Shown: positions 8,974 to 18,304, counted from the first letter of the stretch. The stretch is 64,000 nucleotides of DNA from Bifidobacterium breve (GCA_945878865.1 CAMCUD010000022.1:16250-80249), one strand, 5' to 3'. Numbers and translations are program-made. The notes: generated by a model not told the origin, from the sequence alone.

Positions 8974-9553
8974 CCGGCTCGCTGCGGGGCGCCGGCGCCG
9001 CGGGAGCGGCCGGCGCCTTCGCCTTCTCGCTGCCCGACAGCCGCACGATGAGCAGCGTCAGGGCGGGGAGGACGACGATCGCCATCGACGCGAGGAACCA
9101 CGGCGCGCCCGCATCGGTGCCCGCCCCGAGGGCGTGGCCGACGCTCAGCACCCAGGCCAGCGCGGTGAACCGGTGCAGCCGGCGCCACCGCGCCGCGCCG
9201 ATGCGGTCCTTGACGTAGTAGGACGCGCCAAGCGCGAGCAGCGTCCACGCGGCGATGATCCCCAGGCCCGTCCAGAACGGGGCGTAGTCCCCGGCGAACG
9301 GGACGAGGATGTCGCCCAGGCTCGGATGCAGCCACGGGTCGAGCAGGAGCACGAACGCGTGCAGCGCGATCGCCGCGAGCGTCGCCAGCGCGAGACCCTC
9401 GTGGATCGCGCGCAGCTCCGCGGTGCGTGTCTTGACGGCCTTCAACCCGATGAGCAGGCCGGCGGTGACGGCGGCGCTGGAGCACACCATCGCGGCGATG
9501 CCCGCGGCGCGGCTCGTCACCCAGAAGGCGGTGGTGTCGGCGAGGATCGACAT
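8921..9553 (-). CDS. Ferric-reductase-like transmembrane protein
   Basis: A 210-residue membrane protein with about six helices. Histidines in IHEG, ALHAF, RRLHRF and VGHALG are arranged like the haem ligands of ferric-reductase/YedZ-type cytochromes. A charged Ala/Pro-rich tail follows the last helix. The ATG at 9553 overlaps the stop of the preceding gene as TGATG, so the two are coupled. Its last 53 bases overlap the convergent SDR gene, and a 9-bp GC stem (8988-8996 with 9009-9017) lies in this tail and may terminate the SDR operon. Confidence 0.8.
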   Translation of the reverse strand: MSILADTTAFWVTSRAAGIAAMVCSSAAVTAGLLIGLKAVKTRTAELRAIHEGLALATLAAIALHAFVLLLDPWLHPSLGDILVPFAGDYAPFWTGLGIIAAWTLLALGASYYVKDRIGAARWRRLHRFTALAWVLSVGHALGAGTDAGAPWFLASMAIVVLPALTLLIVRLSGSEKAKAPAAPAAPAPRSEPVRPARPRAQSLLRPPAA

Positions 9554-9903
9554 CAGGACACCGAGGTGGTCGGGGCCGAGATCGACGACCCGCCGCTGTC
9601 GTCGTCGGAGGCCTGGCCGTCGGACTCGTGGTCGTCGTCGCTGAGGACCTGCGTCGCCTGGTCGATCCAGGACGACTCGTCGGTCCCCGCTTCGACCTGG
9701 CCGGAGGCCGCCTGCGCGGTGCGCCCGGCGTCCTCGTGCTGCTGGTACAGAACCGCCGCGAGCGCGAGGACGAAGCTCGCCCCGCCGGCGGCCAGCGCGC
9801 GGTTGCGGATCCGCCGCAGACGCGCCTTCATCTCGGCGAGGCGCCGGGCGCCCTCGGCGCGGGCCCGTTCGGGGTCGGGGGGTGCAGTGGACATGGTCGA
9901 CAT
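9553..9903 (-). CDS. Small single-pass membrane protein, unknown function
   Basis: A 116-residue protein with a basic cytoplasmic N-terminus, one hydrophobic helix at about residues 38-55, and an acidic Ser/Asp-rich tail predicted outside the cell. It is translationally coupled to the ferric-reductase-like protein at 8921-9553, suggesting a joint membrane redox role. Two in-frame ATGs (9903 and 9894) are possible starts; neither has a strong ribosome site. Confidence 0.65.
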   Translation of the reverse strand: MSTMSTAPPDPERARAEGARRLAEMKARLRRIRNRALAAGGASFVLALAAVLYQQHEDAGRTAQAASGQVEAGTDESSWIDQATQVLSDDDHESDGQASDDDSGGSSISAPTTSVS

Positions 9904-9991
9904 GGTGCCGTCGCCGGGTAAAGGTCAAGCAACGGAAACCTGGGAGAACGCTGAGCGTCGAAAAACCCCCAGTTACGGGGATCTGCTTGCT

Positions 9992-10075
9992 ACGCTCCCG
10001 CTCGTACGAACACCCGGGCGGGAGCGTCCGGGCAAAGCAGTGTGAGGCGCCCGCAGTCGTTGCCCTTGAGGCAAC
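9992..10075 (+). promoter_or_regulatory. Structured leader upstream of the cold-shock gene
   Basis: Two perfect stems precede the cold-shock gene: ACGCTCCCGC (9992-10001) with GCGGGAGCGT (10018-10027), 10 bp around a 16-base loop; and GTTGCC/GGCAAC (10059-10075), 6 bp around CTTGA. Long structured leaders are typical of cspA-type genes, where they control translation at low temperature. Whether transcription starts upstream of the first stem is not known, so it could instead be a DNA site. Confidence 0.5.
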
Positions 10076-10115
10076 CCTCCGCGTTCGCAGTGCACTCGAC
10101 CGTGGAGGATCCACA

Positions 10116-10319
10116 ATGGCAACCGGAACCGTGAAGTGGTTCAGCGACGAGAAGGGCTTCGGCTTCATCACTCCCGATGAGGGCGGCAAGGACCTGTTCG
10201 TCCACCACACCGGCATCAACTCGGACGGCTACCGCTCGCTCGCCGAGGGCGCGCGCGTGACGTACGAGGCCGAGTCGGGCGACAAGGGCCCGAAGGCGGT
10301 CAACGTCTCGGCCGTCTAG
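10116..10319 (+). CDS. cspA: Cold-shock protein (CspA family)
   Basis: A 67-residue single cold-shock domain with RNP1 KGFGFI (13-18), RNP2-type LFVHH (27-31) and the WFS motif near residue 8. It binds single-stranded RNA/DNA and melts RNA structure in the cytoplasm. GGAGG sits about 8 bases before the ATG. The leader is long and structured. Its TAG stop is part of a CTAG shared with the stop of the convergent BVMO gene. Confidence 0.96.
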   Translation: MATGTVKWFSDEKGFGFITPDEGGKDLFVHHTGINSDGYRSLAEGARVTYEAESGDKGPKAVNVSAV

Positions 10320-11809
10320 GCCGCGACTCGCGTCTCACGCTGCTCCGCGTCCGCGCGGAGCAGCGTGTAGTGCTCCGGGTCCAGCGCAGCCGTCGCGCGC
10401 CGGTACTCGAACATGTAGCCGGGCCAGTTGTTGACCACCCGCCCGGCCGCGTTGCGGTACCAGCTCTGGCACCGCGTCCAGACGGAGTCCTTCAGGTGCG
10501 CCTGGGTCTGCGTGTCGTAGGCCCGCTCGACGTCCTCGCGCACGTCCCACGCCGCGCGCCCGCCGGCGGTCCGCAGCTTGCGCACCGCGTCGGCGACGTA
10601 GCCGGCCTGCGCCTCGAGCATCACGACGATCGAGCCGACGCCGAGGTTCGTGTTCGGCCCGTACAGCAGGAACAGGTTGGGGAAGTGCGGGACGGTGAGC
10701 CCGTAGAACGCGTGCGCGCCGTCGGCCCACGTGTCCGCGAGGCGGCGTCCGTCCGCGCCGACGATCTCCATCGGCGCGACGAACGCCTGCGTGTCGAAGC
10801 CCGTGCCCCAGATGATCGTGTCGGCGGGGTGCTCGACGCCATCGGCGGTGATGATCCCGGTCGGCGTGATCTCCTGGATCGCCGTGTCGACGAGGTCGAC
10901 ATTCGGCCGCGCCAGCGCCGGGTAGTAGAACGACGAGAAGAGGATCCGCTTGCAGCCGTAGGCAAACGACGGTGTCAGGCGGCGCCGCAGCTCGCGGTCG
11001 CGGACGTGGCGGTGCAGCATCGCCCAGGACATCGTGCGCATGAGGCCTTCGATGGCACGGTTGCCCTTCAAGCCCTTCACCATGAGCTCCATCATCGCCA
11101 GCATCTGCGCGCGGCGGAACGGCTGGAGGCCGGGGACGTGCGCGATCGCCCACCGCATCGGTGGCAGGTACGGCCGGTTGCGGCGGGGCAGCATGTAGTT
11201 CGGCGTGCGCTGGAAGACGTCGAGGTGGCCGGCCTGCTCGGCGACGGGTGGAACGAACTGCACCGCACTCGCGCCCGTGCCGATGACGGCGACGCGTCGC
11301 CCGCGCAGGTCGTGGTCGTGGTCCCACCGCGCGCTGTGGAACGCGTGGCCGGCGAAGGTGTCGGCGCCGGGGATCTCCGGCGTCACCGGGATGCTGAGCT
11401 GGCCGCACGCGGGCACGAGCACGTCGGCCTCGGTCGTGGTGCCGTCGTCCAGGGCGAGGGTCCAGCGCAGCGCGCCCTCATCCCAGGTCGCGCGGGTGAC
11501 CTCGGTGGAGAACCGGATCCGGGGCGTCACGCCGAACTGCGCGGCGGTCTCGGCGAGGTAGTCGTGGATCTCCTCCTGCGGCGAGCAGGGGCGCGTCCAC
11601 GAACGGCGCTGATGAAACGAGAACGAGTACACGTGGGAGGGCACGTCGCAGGCGGCGCCCGGGTACGTGTTCTCCCGCCAGACACCGCCGAGGTCGTCGG
11701 CCTTCTCGAAGATCGTCAGGTCCGTGACGCCGTCGCGCAGCAGCGCGATCGCGGCGGCGATGCCGCCGAAGCCGGCGCCGACGATGGCCACCGAAGGTCC
11801 GCTCCCCAT
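10316..11809 (-). CDS. Baeyer-Villiger-type flavin monooxygenase
   Basis: A 497-residue third paralogue of this enzyme in the window. FAD motif GAGFGG is at 11-16, fingerprint [11 protein letters not shown] at 152-162, and NADPH motif GTGASA at 177-182. It is closer to the partial gene at 1-1242 than to the TetR-controlled copy (shared GAACDVPS and CGQLS segments and similar C-terminal half). It sits alone, with no catabolic partner next to it, 22 bases downstream of the start-side end of the GGDEF-EAL gene run on the same strand. Substrate unknown. Confidence 0.9.
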   Translation of the reverse strand: MGSGPSVAIVGAGFGGIAAAIALLRDGVTDLTIFEKADDLGGVWRENTYPGAACDVPSHVYSFSFHQRRSWTRPCSPQEEIHDYLAETAAQFGVTPRIRFSTEVTRATWDEGALRWTLALDDGTTTEADVLVPACGQLSIPVTPEIPGADTFAGHAFHSARWDHDHDLRGRRVAVIGTGASAVQFVPPVAEQAGHLDVFQRTPNYMLPRRNRPYLPPMRWAIAHVPGLQPFRRAQMLAMMELMVKGLKGNRAIEGLMRTMSWAMLHRHVRDRELRRRLTPSFAYGCKRILFSSFYYPALARPNVDLVDTAIQEITPTGIITADGVEHPADTIIWGTGFDTQAFVAPMEIVGADGRRLADTWADGAHAFYGLTVPHFPNLFLLYGPNTNLGVGSIVVMLEAQAGYVADAVRKLRTAGGRAAWDVREDVERAYDTQTQAHLKDSVWTRCQSWYRNAAGRVVNNWPGYMFEYRRATAALDPEHYTLLRADAEQRETRVAA

Positions 11810-11831
11810 GCGGCGGAGTCTAGGGCGGGGG

Positions 11832-14159
11832 TCAGGCGGCGGGGCGCAGCTCGTCGCCGCCGTGGACCCCGGCGCTGAGCAGCTGGCCGGCGTCGGCGAC
11901 CGACGCGGGGCGCGAGTACAGGAAGCCCTGGCCGAGCACCGGCCCCATCGACTGCAGGACCACGGCTTGGCCGCGGGTCTCGATGCCCTCCGCGACGACG
12001 GTGATGTCGAGCGCGTGCGCGAGGTTGATGATGCCCTGGGCGAGCTGGGCCTGCCCGTCGTCCATGTCGATCGCGTCGATGAACGCCTTGTCGACCTTCA
12101 GGGTGTCGACCGGCAGCTGGCGCAGGTAGGCGAGCACGGAGTGCCCGGTGCCGAAGTCGTCGATGGCGATCTTCACGCCGAGCGCGATGAGCGCGGTGAG
12201 CTCCTCGGCCATCGCATCCGGCCGCTCGACGAGCACGCTCTCGGTGATCTCCAGCTGCAGCTGACGCGGGTCCAGGCCCGTGCGCACGAGCGTGTCGCGG
12301 ACCATGTCGTGCATGCCCGGGTCGGCCATCTGGAGCGCCGAGACGTTGACGCTGACGTGCTGGCGCGAGTTGGCCAGGCCCTCGTCCATCCAGGTCTTCA
12401 TCTGCGCGCACGCGGTCTCCAGGACCCACTCGCCGAGCGGCAGGATCAGCCCGCTGTCCTCGGCCAGCTCGATGAACTCGGGCGGCGGGATGCGGCCGTG
12501 GACCGGGTGCGGCCAGCGCGCGAGCGCCTCCGCCCCGACGACGCGGTCGTCGGCGATGTCGACGATCGGCTGGTACTCGAGCAGCAGCCCGCCCTCCTCG
12601 AGCGCGCGGCGCAGATCCGCGGTGAGCTCGAGGCGGCGCATCGCGTCGGCGTGCATGTCGTCGGTGAACGTCGCCACGCGGTTCTTGCCGCCGTTCTTCG
12701 ACGCGTACATCGCGACGTCGGCGTTGCGCAGCATCTCGTCGGCCGACGTGTAGCGGCCGTGCTCGCTGATCGCGACACCGGCGCTGCCCGACACGCGCAG
12801 CTCGCGCTCGCCGATGGTCATCGGCGCGCAGACGGCGCGCAGGATCTTGTCGGCGATGATCTGCGGCGCGCGCGAGTCCTCGTCGTGCTCGTGCAGGAGG
12901 ATCGCGAACTCGTCGCCGCCGAGCCGGGCGATGACGTCGTCGTCGCTGATCTGCTGGCGGATGCGGCTGGCGACGACCCGCAGCAGCTCGTCGCCGGAGT
13001 GGTGGCCGAGGCTGTCGTTGATCGTCTTGAAGTCGTCGAGGTCGACGAAGATGATCGCGAGCGTCTCGCCGGTCTCCGCGGCCTCCTTCAGCTCGGCGGC
13101 GAGGTGCTGCTCGAACAGCGTGCGGTTCGCCAGGCCGGTCAGCGCGTCGTGGTAGGCCTGGTGGCGCAGCTCGGCCTCGAGCGCGTGGCGCTCGGTGACG
13201 TCGCGCATGCTGAGCAGCAGGCCGCCGACCGCCTGGTCGGTGACGCGGTTGGCGGCGACGATCTCCACCGGGCGGTAGCGGCCGTCGCCGTCGCGGACGC
13301 TCACGTTCAGCGTGGCGGTGGTGCCCGCCGGGCGGCCGAGCAAGGCATGCAGGCGGCGCTCGGCGGCGTCGCGGTCGCGCGGGTGCAGCGCCTCGCGCAG
13401 CGGCTGGTCGTGCAGGCTTTCCGGCGTCCGGCCGAAGACGCGCTCCATCGATGCGGCCTGCCAGCTGACCTTGAGGTCCTTGTCGAGCACGACGACGACG
13501 TCGGTGGCGTGCTCGGCCAGCGCACGCAGGCGCTCTTCGCTCTCGCGCTCGACCTTGCGCGTCGCGGCGGCGACCTTCGACTTGCGGGCGAGGTGCTCGA
13601 AGCGCCAGGCCAGCAACCCGAGCAGCTGCAGGCCGGCGACGAGCGATCCGACGAACAGCCAGCGGCCGATCGACGCCGAGTGCTCGGCCAGGCGGTCCTG
13701 CTTCTGCGCCTCGCTGCGCGTCAGCGCGTTCATCGTGTCGAGGCGGGGGGCGATCTCGGCGCGCTGGACGGCGTACGCCTCATCGCGCTTGCCGATAAGC
13801 CCGAGCTGCAGCGCCTTCGTCCCGTTGCGCACCAGCTGCCCGAGGTTCGCGCGCAGCCGGCGCAGGACGTTGCCGTCGATGCCCAGCGCGTCGAGCCGGT
13901 CGATCGACTGCTGCATCGCCGTGGCGATGCCGAACGCCTCACGGTTCTGTGGCGCGTCCGGCCGGCCGGTGCGGACCGCCTCGGCCTGGGCGGCGCGCAG
14001 CTGCTCGCCGAGGGCCTGGGCGTGACGCAGCTCGGCCTGGGCCTTGCGCTGCTGGTCCGACGTGTCGCGGGCGCGTTCGGAGACCGCGACCGTCACGGCC
14101 ACGACGAGGATGGCGAGCAGCCCGACCGTCAGCCGCCCGGCTCGCGCGCTCCACCCCAT
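11832..14159 (-). CDS. Membrane PAS-GGDEF-EAL c-di-GMP signalling protein
   Basis: A 775-residue protein. Transmembrane helix at 10-27, an outside helical sensor region to about 165, second helix at 167-185, PAS domain (about 210-325), GGDEF domain with intact GGDEF at 414-418, and EAL domain with EAL at 544-546 plus DDFGTG further on. Both active-site signatures are intact, so synthesis or breakdown of c-di-GMP is possible. The product-inhibition RxxD site before GGDEF is absent (serine at the arginine position). Start is the ATG at 14159, directly before the first membrane helix; upstream in-frame codons are low-complexity. Confidence 0.92.
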   Translation of the reverse strand: MGWSARAGRLTVGLLAILVVAVTVAVSERARDTSDQQRKAQAELRHAQALGEQLRAAQAEAVRTGRPDAPQNREAFGIATAMQQSIDRLDALGIDGNVLRRLRANLGQLVRNGTKALQLGLIGKRDEAYAVQRAEIAPRLDTMNALTRSEAQKQDRLAEHSASIGRWLFVGSLVAGLQLLGLLAWRFEHLARKSKVAAATRKVERESEERLRALAEHATDVVVVLDKDLKVSWQAASMERVFGRTPESLHDQPLREALHPRDRDAAERRLHALLGRPAGTTATLNVSVRDGDGRYRPVEIVAANRVTDQAVGGLLLSMRDVTERHALEAELRHQAYHDALTGLANRTLFEQHLAAELKEAAETGETLAIIFVDLDDFKTINDSLGHHSGDELLRVVASRIRQQISDDDVIARLGGDEFAILLHEHDEDSRAPQIIADKILRAVCAPMTIGERELRVSGSAGVAISEHGRYTSADEMLRNADVAMYASKNGGKNRVATFTDDMHADAMRRLELTADLRRALEEGGLLLEYQPIVDIADDRVVGAEALARWPHPVHGRIPPPEFIELAEDSGLILPLGEWVLETACAQMKTWMDEGLANSRQHVSVNVSALQMADPGMHDMVRDTLVRTGLDPRQLQLEITESVLVERPDAMAEELTALIALGVKIAIDDFGTGHSVLAYLRQLPVDTLKVDKAFIDAIDMDDGQAQLAQGIINLAHALDITVVAEGIETRGQAVVLQSMGPVLGQGFLYSRPASVADAGQLLSAGVHGGDELRPAA

Positions 14160-14266
14160 GGCGCCCGATGCATCTCTGACACGCACACACCCCAGTTCGG
14201 CGCACCGGTCCGGAAGCTTGAGTCTTCGGTGGTGGGGGAGACCGAACGTCCAGACCGGGCAAGAAC

Positions 14267-14282
14267 CCCCGGTGGGCCGGGG
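14267..14282. terminator. Short GC hairpin after SDR gene
   Basis: CCCCGG-TGGG-CCGGGG, a 6-bp stem with a 4-base loop, lies 17 bases beyond the minus-strand stop at 14299 in the 139-base gap before the GGDEF-EAL start. It is a weak terminator candidate; nothing else stands out in the gap. Confidence 0.3.
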
Positions 14283-14298
14283 AAGACCGGTTTTTCGG

Positions 14299-15141
14299 CT
14301 ATCGGGCGCGGTTGGCGAGCGGCAGGAGCCGGTCGATGATGTCGTAGTACCGGCTGGGCGCCGCGCGCGTGAGCAGGTCGATCGCGACGGCGTCCGCGCC
14401 GATGCGGATGCGCGCCTTCCCGCCCTCGATGCCCTCATGGATGATCTTCGCGGCCTTCTCCGGCGTGGTCTGCGCCATCTTCTGGAACTGCGCCGCGGCC
14501 TCCTCGTGGCTCTGGCCCTGGCCCGACGGGTCGGAGTGGAAGCGCGCGTTGGCGAGGATGTTCGTCTTGATGCCGCCCGGGTGGACGGCGATCGCGCGCA
14601 CGCCCGTCCCGCGCAGCTCGTGGCGCAGCGACTCGGTGTAGCCGCGCACGGCGAACTTCGACGCGCAGTACGCGCTCTGCCCCGGGAAGCCCATGAGGCC
14701 GAACACGCTCGACGTGTTCACGATGACGCCGGAGTTCTGCTTCAGCAGGATCGGCAGGTACGCGCGGATGCCGTTGATGACGCCGTCGAGATTGACCCCG
14801 AGCACCCACTCGTCGTCCTCGACGGCGGCCTCGGCGATCGTCTGCGTGGCGGTGACGCCCGCGTTGTTGAAGACGACGCCGATCGGCTGCGGCGCCCACT
14901 CGGCGACCTCAGCGGCGAAGACCATCTGCGCCTGGCGGTCGCGGACGTCGAGCTTGCGGGCGAGCACCGGTCCGTCGATCGCCGCGGCCGTCTCCTCGAG
15001 CCCCTCCTCGTTCCAGTCGGCGATGGCGACGGGGCAGCCGTGGCGGGCCAGCCGCTGCGCGAACGCGCGGCCGATGCCGGAGCCGGCGCCGGTGATGAAG
15101 GCCGTCTGGCCGTTGATGGTCGGAGGCTTCGTGCGAGGCAT
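14299..15141 (-). CDS. Short-chain dehydrogenase/reductase
   Basis: A 280-residue classical SDR with cofactor motif TGAGSGIG near residue 18, NNAGV, and the catalytic YCASK. Asp in ADWNE after the second strand suggests NAD(H) preference. The C-terminal extension resembles SDRs found next to monooxygenases in actinobacterial ketone and steroid catabolism. It is divergent from the response regulator-flavoprotein gene, with 74 bases between starts. Substrate unknown. Confidence 0.9.
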   Translation of the reverse strand: MPRTKPPTINGQTAFITGAGSGIGRAFAQRLARHGCPVAIADWNEEGLEETAAAIDGPVLARKLDVRDRQAQMVFAAEVAEWAPQPIGVVFNNAGVTATQTIAEAAVEDDEWVLGVNLDGVINGIRAYLPILLKQNSGVIVNTSSVFGLMGFPGQSAYCASKFAVRGYTESLRHELRGTGVRAIAVHPGGIKTNILANARFHSDPSGQGQSHEEAAAQFQKMAQTTPEKAAKIIHEGIEGGKARIRIGADAVAIDLLTRAAPSRYYDIIDRLLPLANRAR

Positions 15142-15215
15142 GGCGGCGGACTATGCCGGATTTCCTACCGCGTGTGTCGAAAGGTGGGGTTGACGTCCTG
15201 CCTAGTCTCCAGGAC

Positions 15216-16901
15216 GTGAGCTCGCCCGAACCTGCCGCCCGCCGCCCAGTGATCCTCGCGGTGGACGACGAACCGGCGGTGCTCTCGGCCGTCGCGCGCG
15301 ACCTTCGCGCCCGGTACGGCGGCGAGTACCGCATCGTCCGCGCGACTTCGGGCAACGAGGCGAAGGGCGTGCTCGAGGAGCTGCGCCGCCGCGGCGAGAC
15401 CGTCGCGCTCGTCCTCTCCGATCAGCGGATGCCCGACGGCGACGGCGTGTCGCTGCTGACCGCTGCGCGCGAGCTGTACCCGCAGGCCAAGCGGGCGCTG
15501 CTGACCGCCTATGCAGACACCGAGGCGGCGATCGCCGCGATCAACGCCGCGCAGACCGACTACTACCTGCTGAAGCCGTGGGACCCGCCGGAGGAGCGCC
15601 TCTACCCGACGCTCGACGACCTCCTCGGCGACTGGCAGGCCGACGCCGCGCTCACGGATGTCGCCGCGCGCGTCATCGGGCACCGCTTCAACCCCGCGAG
15701 TCACGAGGCCCGCGACTTCCTCGCGCGCAACCGCGTGCCGTACCTCTGGCTGGACGTCGACCGTGACGGTGAAGCTCGCCAGCTTCTGCAGATCGCCGGG
15801 GAGGACGAGTCGCGCCTGCCGATCGTCGTCCTGCGTGACGGCACCGCGCTGGCGCAGCCGACGAACCTCGAGCTCGCCGACCGGCTCGGGATCGCCCGCC
15901 GCGCCGAGCTCGACTTCTACGACCTCGTGATCGTCGGCGGCGGTCCAGCCGGCCTGGCGGCGGCGGTGTACGGCGCCTCCGAGGGGTTGCGCACGGTGCT
16001 CGTCGAGCGCGAGGCGCCGGGTGGCCAGGCGGGGCAGTCCTCGCGCATTGAGAACTACCTCGGCTTCCCCAATGGGCTGTCGGGGTCTGAACTGGCGCGG
16101 CGCGCGCTCGATCAGGCGCGCCGCTTCGGCGCGGAGGTGCTCACGGTGCAGGAGGTCGTCGGGCTCGATGCGCGCGAGCCGCAGCGTGTCGTGCGTCTGG
16201 CGGGCGGCGACGAGCTGGCCGGTCACACGGTCCTCGTCGCCTCGGGCGTCTCCTACCGGATGCTCGACGCGCCCGGCGTCGCGCAGTTCGCGGGCGCGGG
16301 CGTGTACTACGGCGCGGCGCTCGCCGAAGCCGACTCGTGCTCCAACCAGGAGGTCGTCGTGGTGGGCGGCGCGAACTCCGCAGGTCAGGCCGCGGTGTTC
16401 CTCGCGCGACGCGCGAAGAAGGTGACGATGCTCGTGCGCGCCGACTCGCTGGCGAAGTCGATGTCGCACTACCTCATCGAGCAGATCGCGGCGATCGACA
16501 ACATCGAGGTGCGTACGTCGACCGTGGTCGCCGCCGCGTCGGGTGACGGGCAGCTGGAGCGCCTCTCGCTCGCGACGTCGTCGGGTGAGGACGCCGGCGA
16601 GATCGACCTCAGCGCGATGTTCATCTTCATCGGCGCGGCGCCCCGGACGGACTGGCTTGGCGAGGCGGTCGTCCGCGACGACCACGGGTTCATCCTCGCG
16701 GGCTCGGATGTCGCGGCGCTGGACGGCGCCGTGCGGTGGCCCCTCGCGCACCGTCGCGATCCATTCCTGCTCGAGTCCTCGCTGCCCGGGGTCTTCGTCG
16801 CCGGCGACGTGCGGCACCGCTCCATCAAGCGCGTCGCCAGCGCCGTCGGCGAGGGCTCGATGGCGGTCCAGTTCATCCACGAGTACCTCGCTGACGCATG
16901 A
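15216..16901 (+). CDS. Response regulator fused to thioredoxin-reductase-like flavoprotein
   Basis: A 561-residue fusion. Residues 10-130 form a receiver domain with acidic pair DD at 17-18, phospho-acceptor Asp69 (LSDQRMPDGDG), threonine in LLTAY and lysine in LLKPW. About 135-220 is glutaredoxin-like without cysteines. From about 225 a TrxR-type FAD/NAD(P)H reductase runs to the end (GGGPAG; GGANSAG). The usual TrxR redox CxxC is missing: the aligned segment reads YYGAALAEA. The GTG at 15216 is chosen because it begins just before the receiver domain. The stop overlaps the kinase start as ATGA, so the kinase is the likely phosphodonor. Confidence 0.88.
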   Translation: MSSPEPAARRPVILAVDDEPAVLSAVARDLRARYGGEYRIVRATSGNEAKGVLEELRRRGETVALVLSDQRMPDGDGVSLLTAARELYPQAKRALLTAYADTEAAIAAINAAQTDYYLLKPWDPPEERLYPTLDDLLGDWQADAALTDVAARVIGHRFNPASHEARDFLARNRVPYLWLDVDRDGEARQLLQIAGEDESRLPIVVLRDGTALAQPTNLELADRLGIARRAELDFYDLVIVGGGPAGLAAAVYGASEGLRTVLVEREAPGGQAGQSSRIENYLGFPNGLSGSELARRALDQARRFGAEVLTVQEVVGLDAREPQRVVRLAGGDELAGHTVLVASGVSYRMLDAPGVAQFAGAGVYYGAALAEADSCSNQEVVVVGGANSAGQAAVFLARRAKKVTMLVRADSLAKSMSHYLIEQIAAIDNIEVRTSTVVAAASGDGQLERLSLATSSGEDAGEIDLSAMFIFIGAAPRTDWLGEAVVRDDHGFILAGSDVAALDGAVRWPLAHRRDPFLLESSLPGVFVAGDVRHRSIKRVASAVGEGSMAVQFIHEYLADA

Positions 16902-18304
16902 TCACCGCCGAGGAGCTCGCGTCGATCGATCTCTTCGACGAGGTCACGGACGCCGAGCGGGCGGCGTGGGCCGCGGTCGCCGAGGAGCGCTGGTACGAGC
17001 CGGGTGACGAGGTCATCCGCGAAGGGATGCGGTTCGTCCTGCTGCTCGAGGGGCGCCTCGACGGGATCCGCGAGCGCGAGGACGGAACGTCCGAGGTCGA
17101 AGGTCAGCAGGTCGCCCCAACCTGGATGGGCGCGATCTCGGTGCTGACCGAGCAGCCGCCGCCGATGTGGTTCCGGGCGGTGGAGCGCACGCGGATCGGG
17201 ACGGTCGGTCCAGAGGACTTCCGCCGGCTCGTCTTCGAGCAGCGCCCGGTGTTCCTGCGGATCATGCGCCAGTTCCGCCCGGTGATCTCCCGGGTCGAGG
17301 GCAACGAGATGCGCCGCGAGAAGCTCGCGTCGCTGGGCACGATGGCGGCGGGCCTCGCGCACGAGCTGAACAACCCGGCGTCGGCGGCCAAGCGCAGCGC
17401 CGACCAGCTCGCCGAGTCCCTGAACGCGGTGACGAGCGCGCTGCGGACGTTCGTCGAGGCCGGGGTCGAGCGTGAGGACGCGCAGAAGTTCGTCGAGCTG
17501 CAGGACCGCGCGGTGACGAGCTACGCGGCCTGCACGATCGAGGACAAGAACCCGCTCGCCGTCGCCGACCGCGAGGACCGGTTGCTCGAGCTGTTGGAGG
17601 ACCAGGGCGTCCGTGAGGCGTGGAAGTACGCCGAGCCCCTCGCGCGCGCGGGCGTGGACGAGGACTGGCTCGAGCAGCTTGTCGCCGCGGCGGGCGCCGC
17701 CACCGAGGCGGCGGTGCGCTGGGTGGCGGCGTCGTTGACCGCGCGCTCGCTCGCCGACGAGCTGCGCGAATCGACCGACCGGATGTCCGGTCTCGTGAGC
17801 GCGATGAAGACCTACGCGTACATGGACCAGGGCGACCTCGTCGAGGTCGACGTGCACGAAGGCCTGGAGGCGACGCTCACGATCCTCGCCCACAAGCTCA
17901 AGCACACGTCGATCGAGGTCGTCCGGGCCTACGGCGATCACCTGCCGACCGTGTGCGTGTACGGCAGCGAGCTCAACCAGGTGTGGACGAACCTGCTCGA
18001 CAACGCGATCTCCGCGCTCGGCGAGTCCGGGACGATCACCATCAGCACGCGCGCGTGGAACAGCGACGGCGTGGAGGTGGTCATCGAAGACGACGGCCCG
18101 GGGATCCCGGAGGAGCTCCAGCGCCAGGTCTTCGACCCCTTCTTCACGACGAAGGCGGTGGGGGAGGGCACCGGCCTGGGGCTCGACACCGCGCGCCGGA
18201 TCGTGGTGGACCGCCACCAGGGCACGATGGACCTCGAGTCCCGGCCGGGGCGGACGGCGTTCACGGTCCATCTGCCGCGGGCGCCGCGGCGGGTGGAGGG
18301 GTGA
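16898..18304 (+). CDS. Sensor histidine kinase with cyclic-nucleotide-binding-like domain
   Basis: A 468-residue soluble kinase. Residues 1-125 resemble a cNMP-binding/Crp-like beta-roll, but the phosphate-binding cassette is degenerate. The H-box LASLGTMAAGLAHELNNP carries His155. A helical region follows, then an HATPase domain with N-box NQVWTNLLDN, DDGPGIP and GTGLGLD. No membrane segment, so it senses a cytoplasmic signal. Its start overlaps the stop of the receiver-flavoprotein by 4 bases, making an obvious two-component pair. The stop codon lies inside a bidirectional hairpin. Confidence 0.9.
   Translation: MITAEELASIDLFDEVTDAERAAWAAVAEERWYEPGDEVIREGMRFVLLLEGRLDGIREREDGTSEVEGQQVAPTWMGAISVLTEQPPPMWFRAVERTRIGTVGPEDFRRLVFEQRPVFLRIMRQFRPVISRVEGNEMRREKLASLGTMAAGLAHELNNPASAAKRSADQLAESLNAVTSALRTFVEAGVEREDAQKFVELQDRAVTSYAACTIEDKNPLAVADREDRLLELLEDQGVREAWKYAEPLARAGVDEDWLEQLVAAAGAATEAAVRWVAASLTARSLADELRESTDRMSGLVSAMKTYAYMDQGDLVEVDVHEGLEATLTILAHKLKHTSIEVVRAYGDHLPTVCVYGSELNQVWTNLLDNAISALGESGTITISTRAWNSDGVEVVIEDDGPGIPEELQRQVFDPFFTTKAVGEGTGLGLDTARRIVVDRHQGTMDLESRPGRTAFTVHLPRAPRRVEG

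Noticed and set aside
8988..9017. 9-bp stem GGCGCCGGC/GCCGGCGCC as a certain terminator of the BVMO-SDR operon
   Set aside because: It lies in an Ala/Pro-rich coding tail where such GC palindromes arise by chance; mentioned only as a possibility with the overlapping gene.
9992..10115. c-di-GMP or c-di-AMP riboswitch in the cold-shock leader
   Set aside because: The GGGCAAAGC segment is faintly similar to parts of known motifs, but the required helices and conserved bases do not line up.
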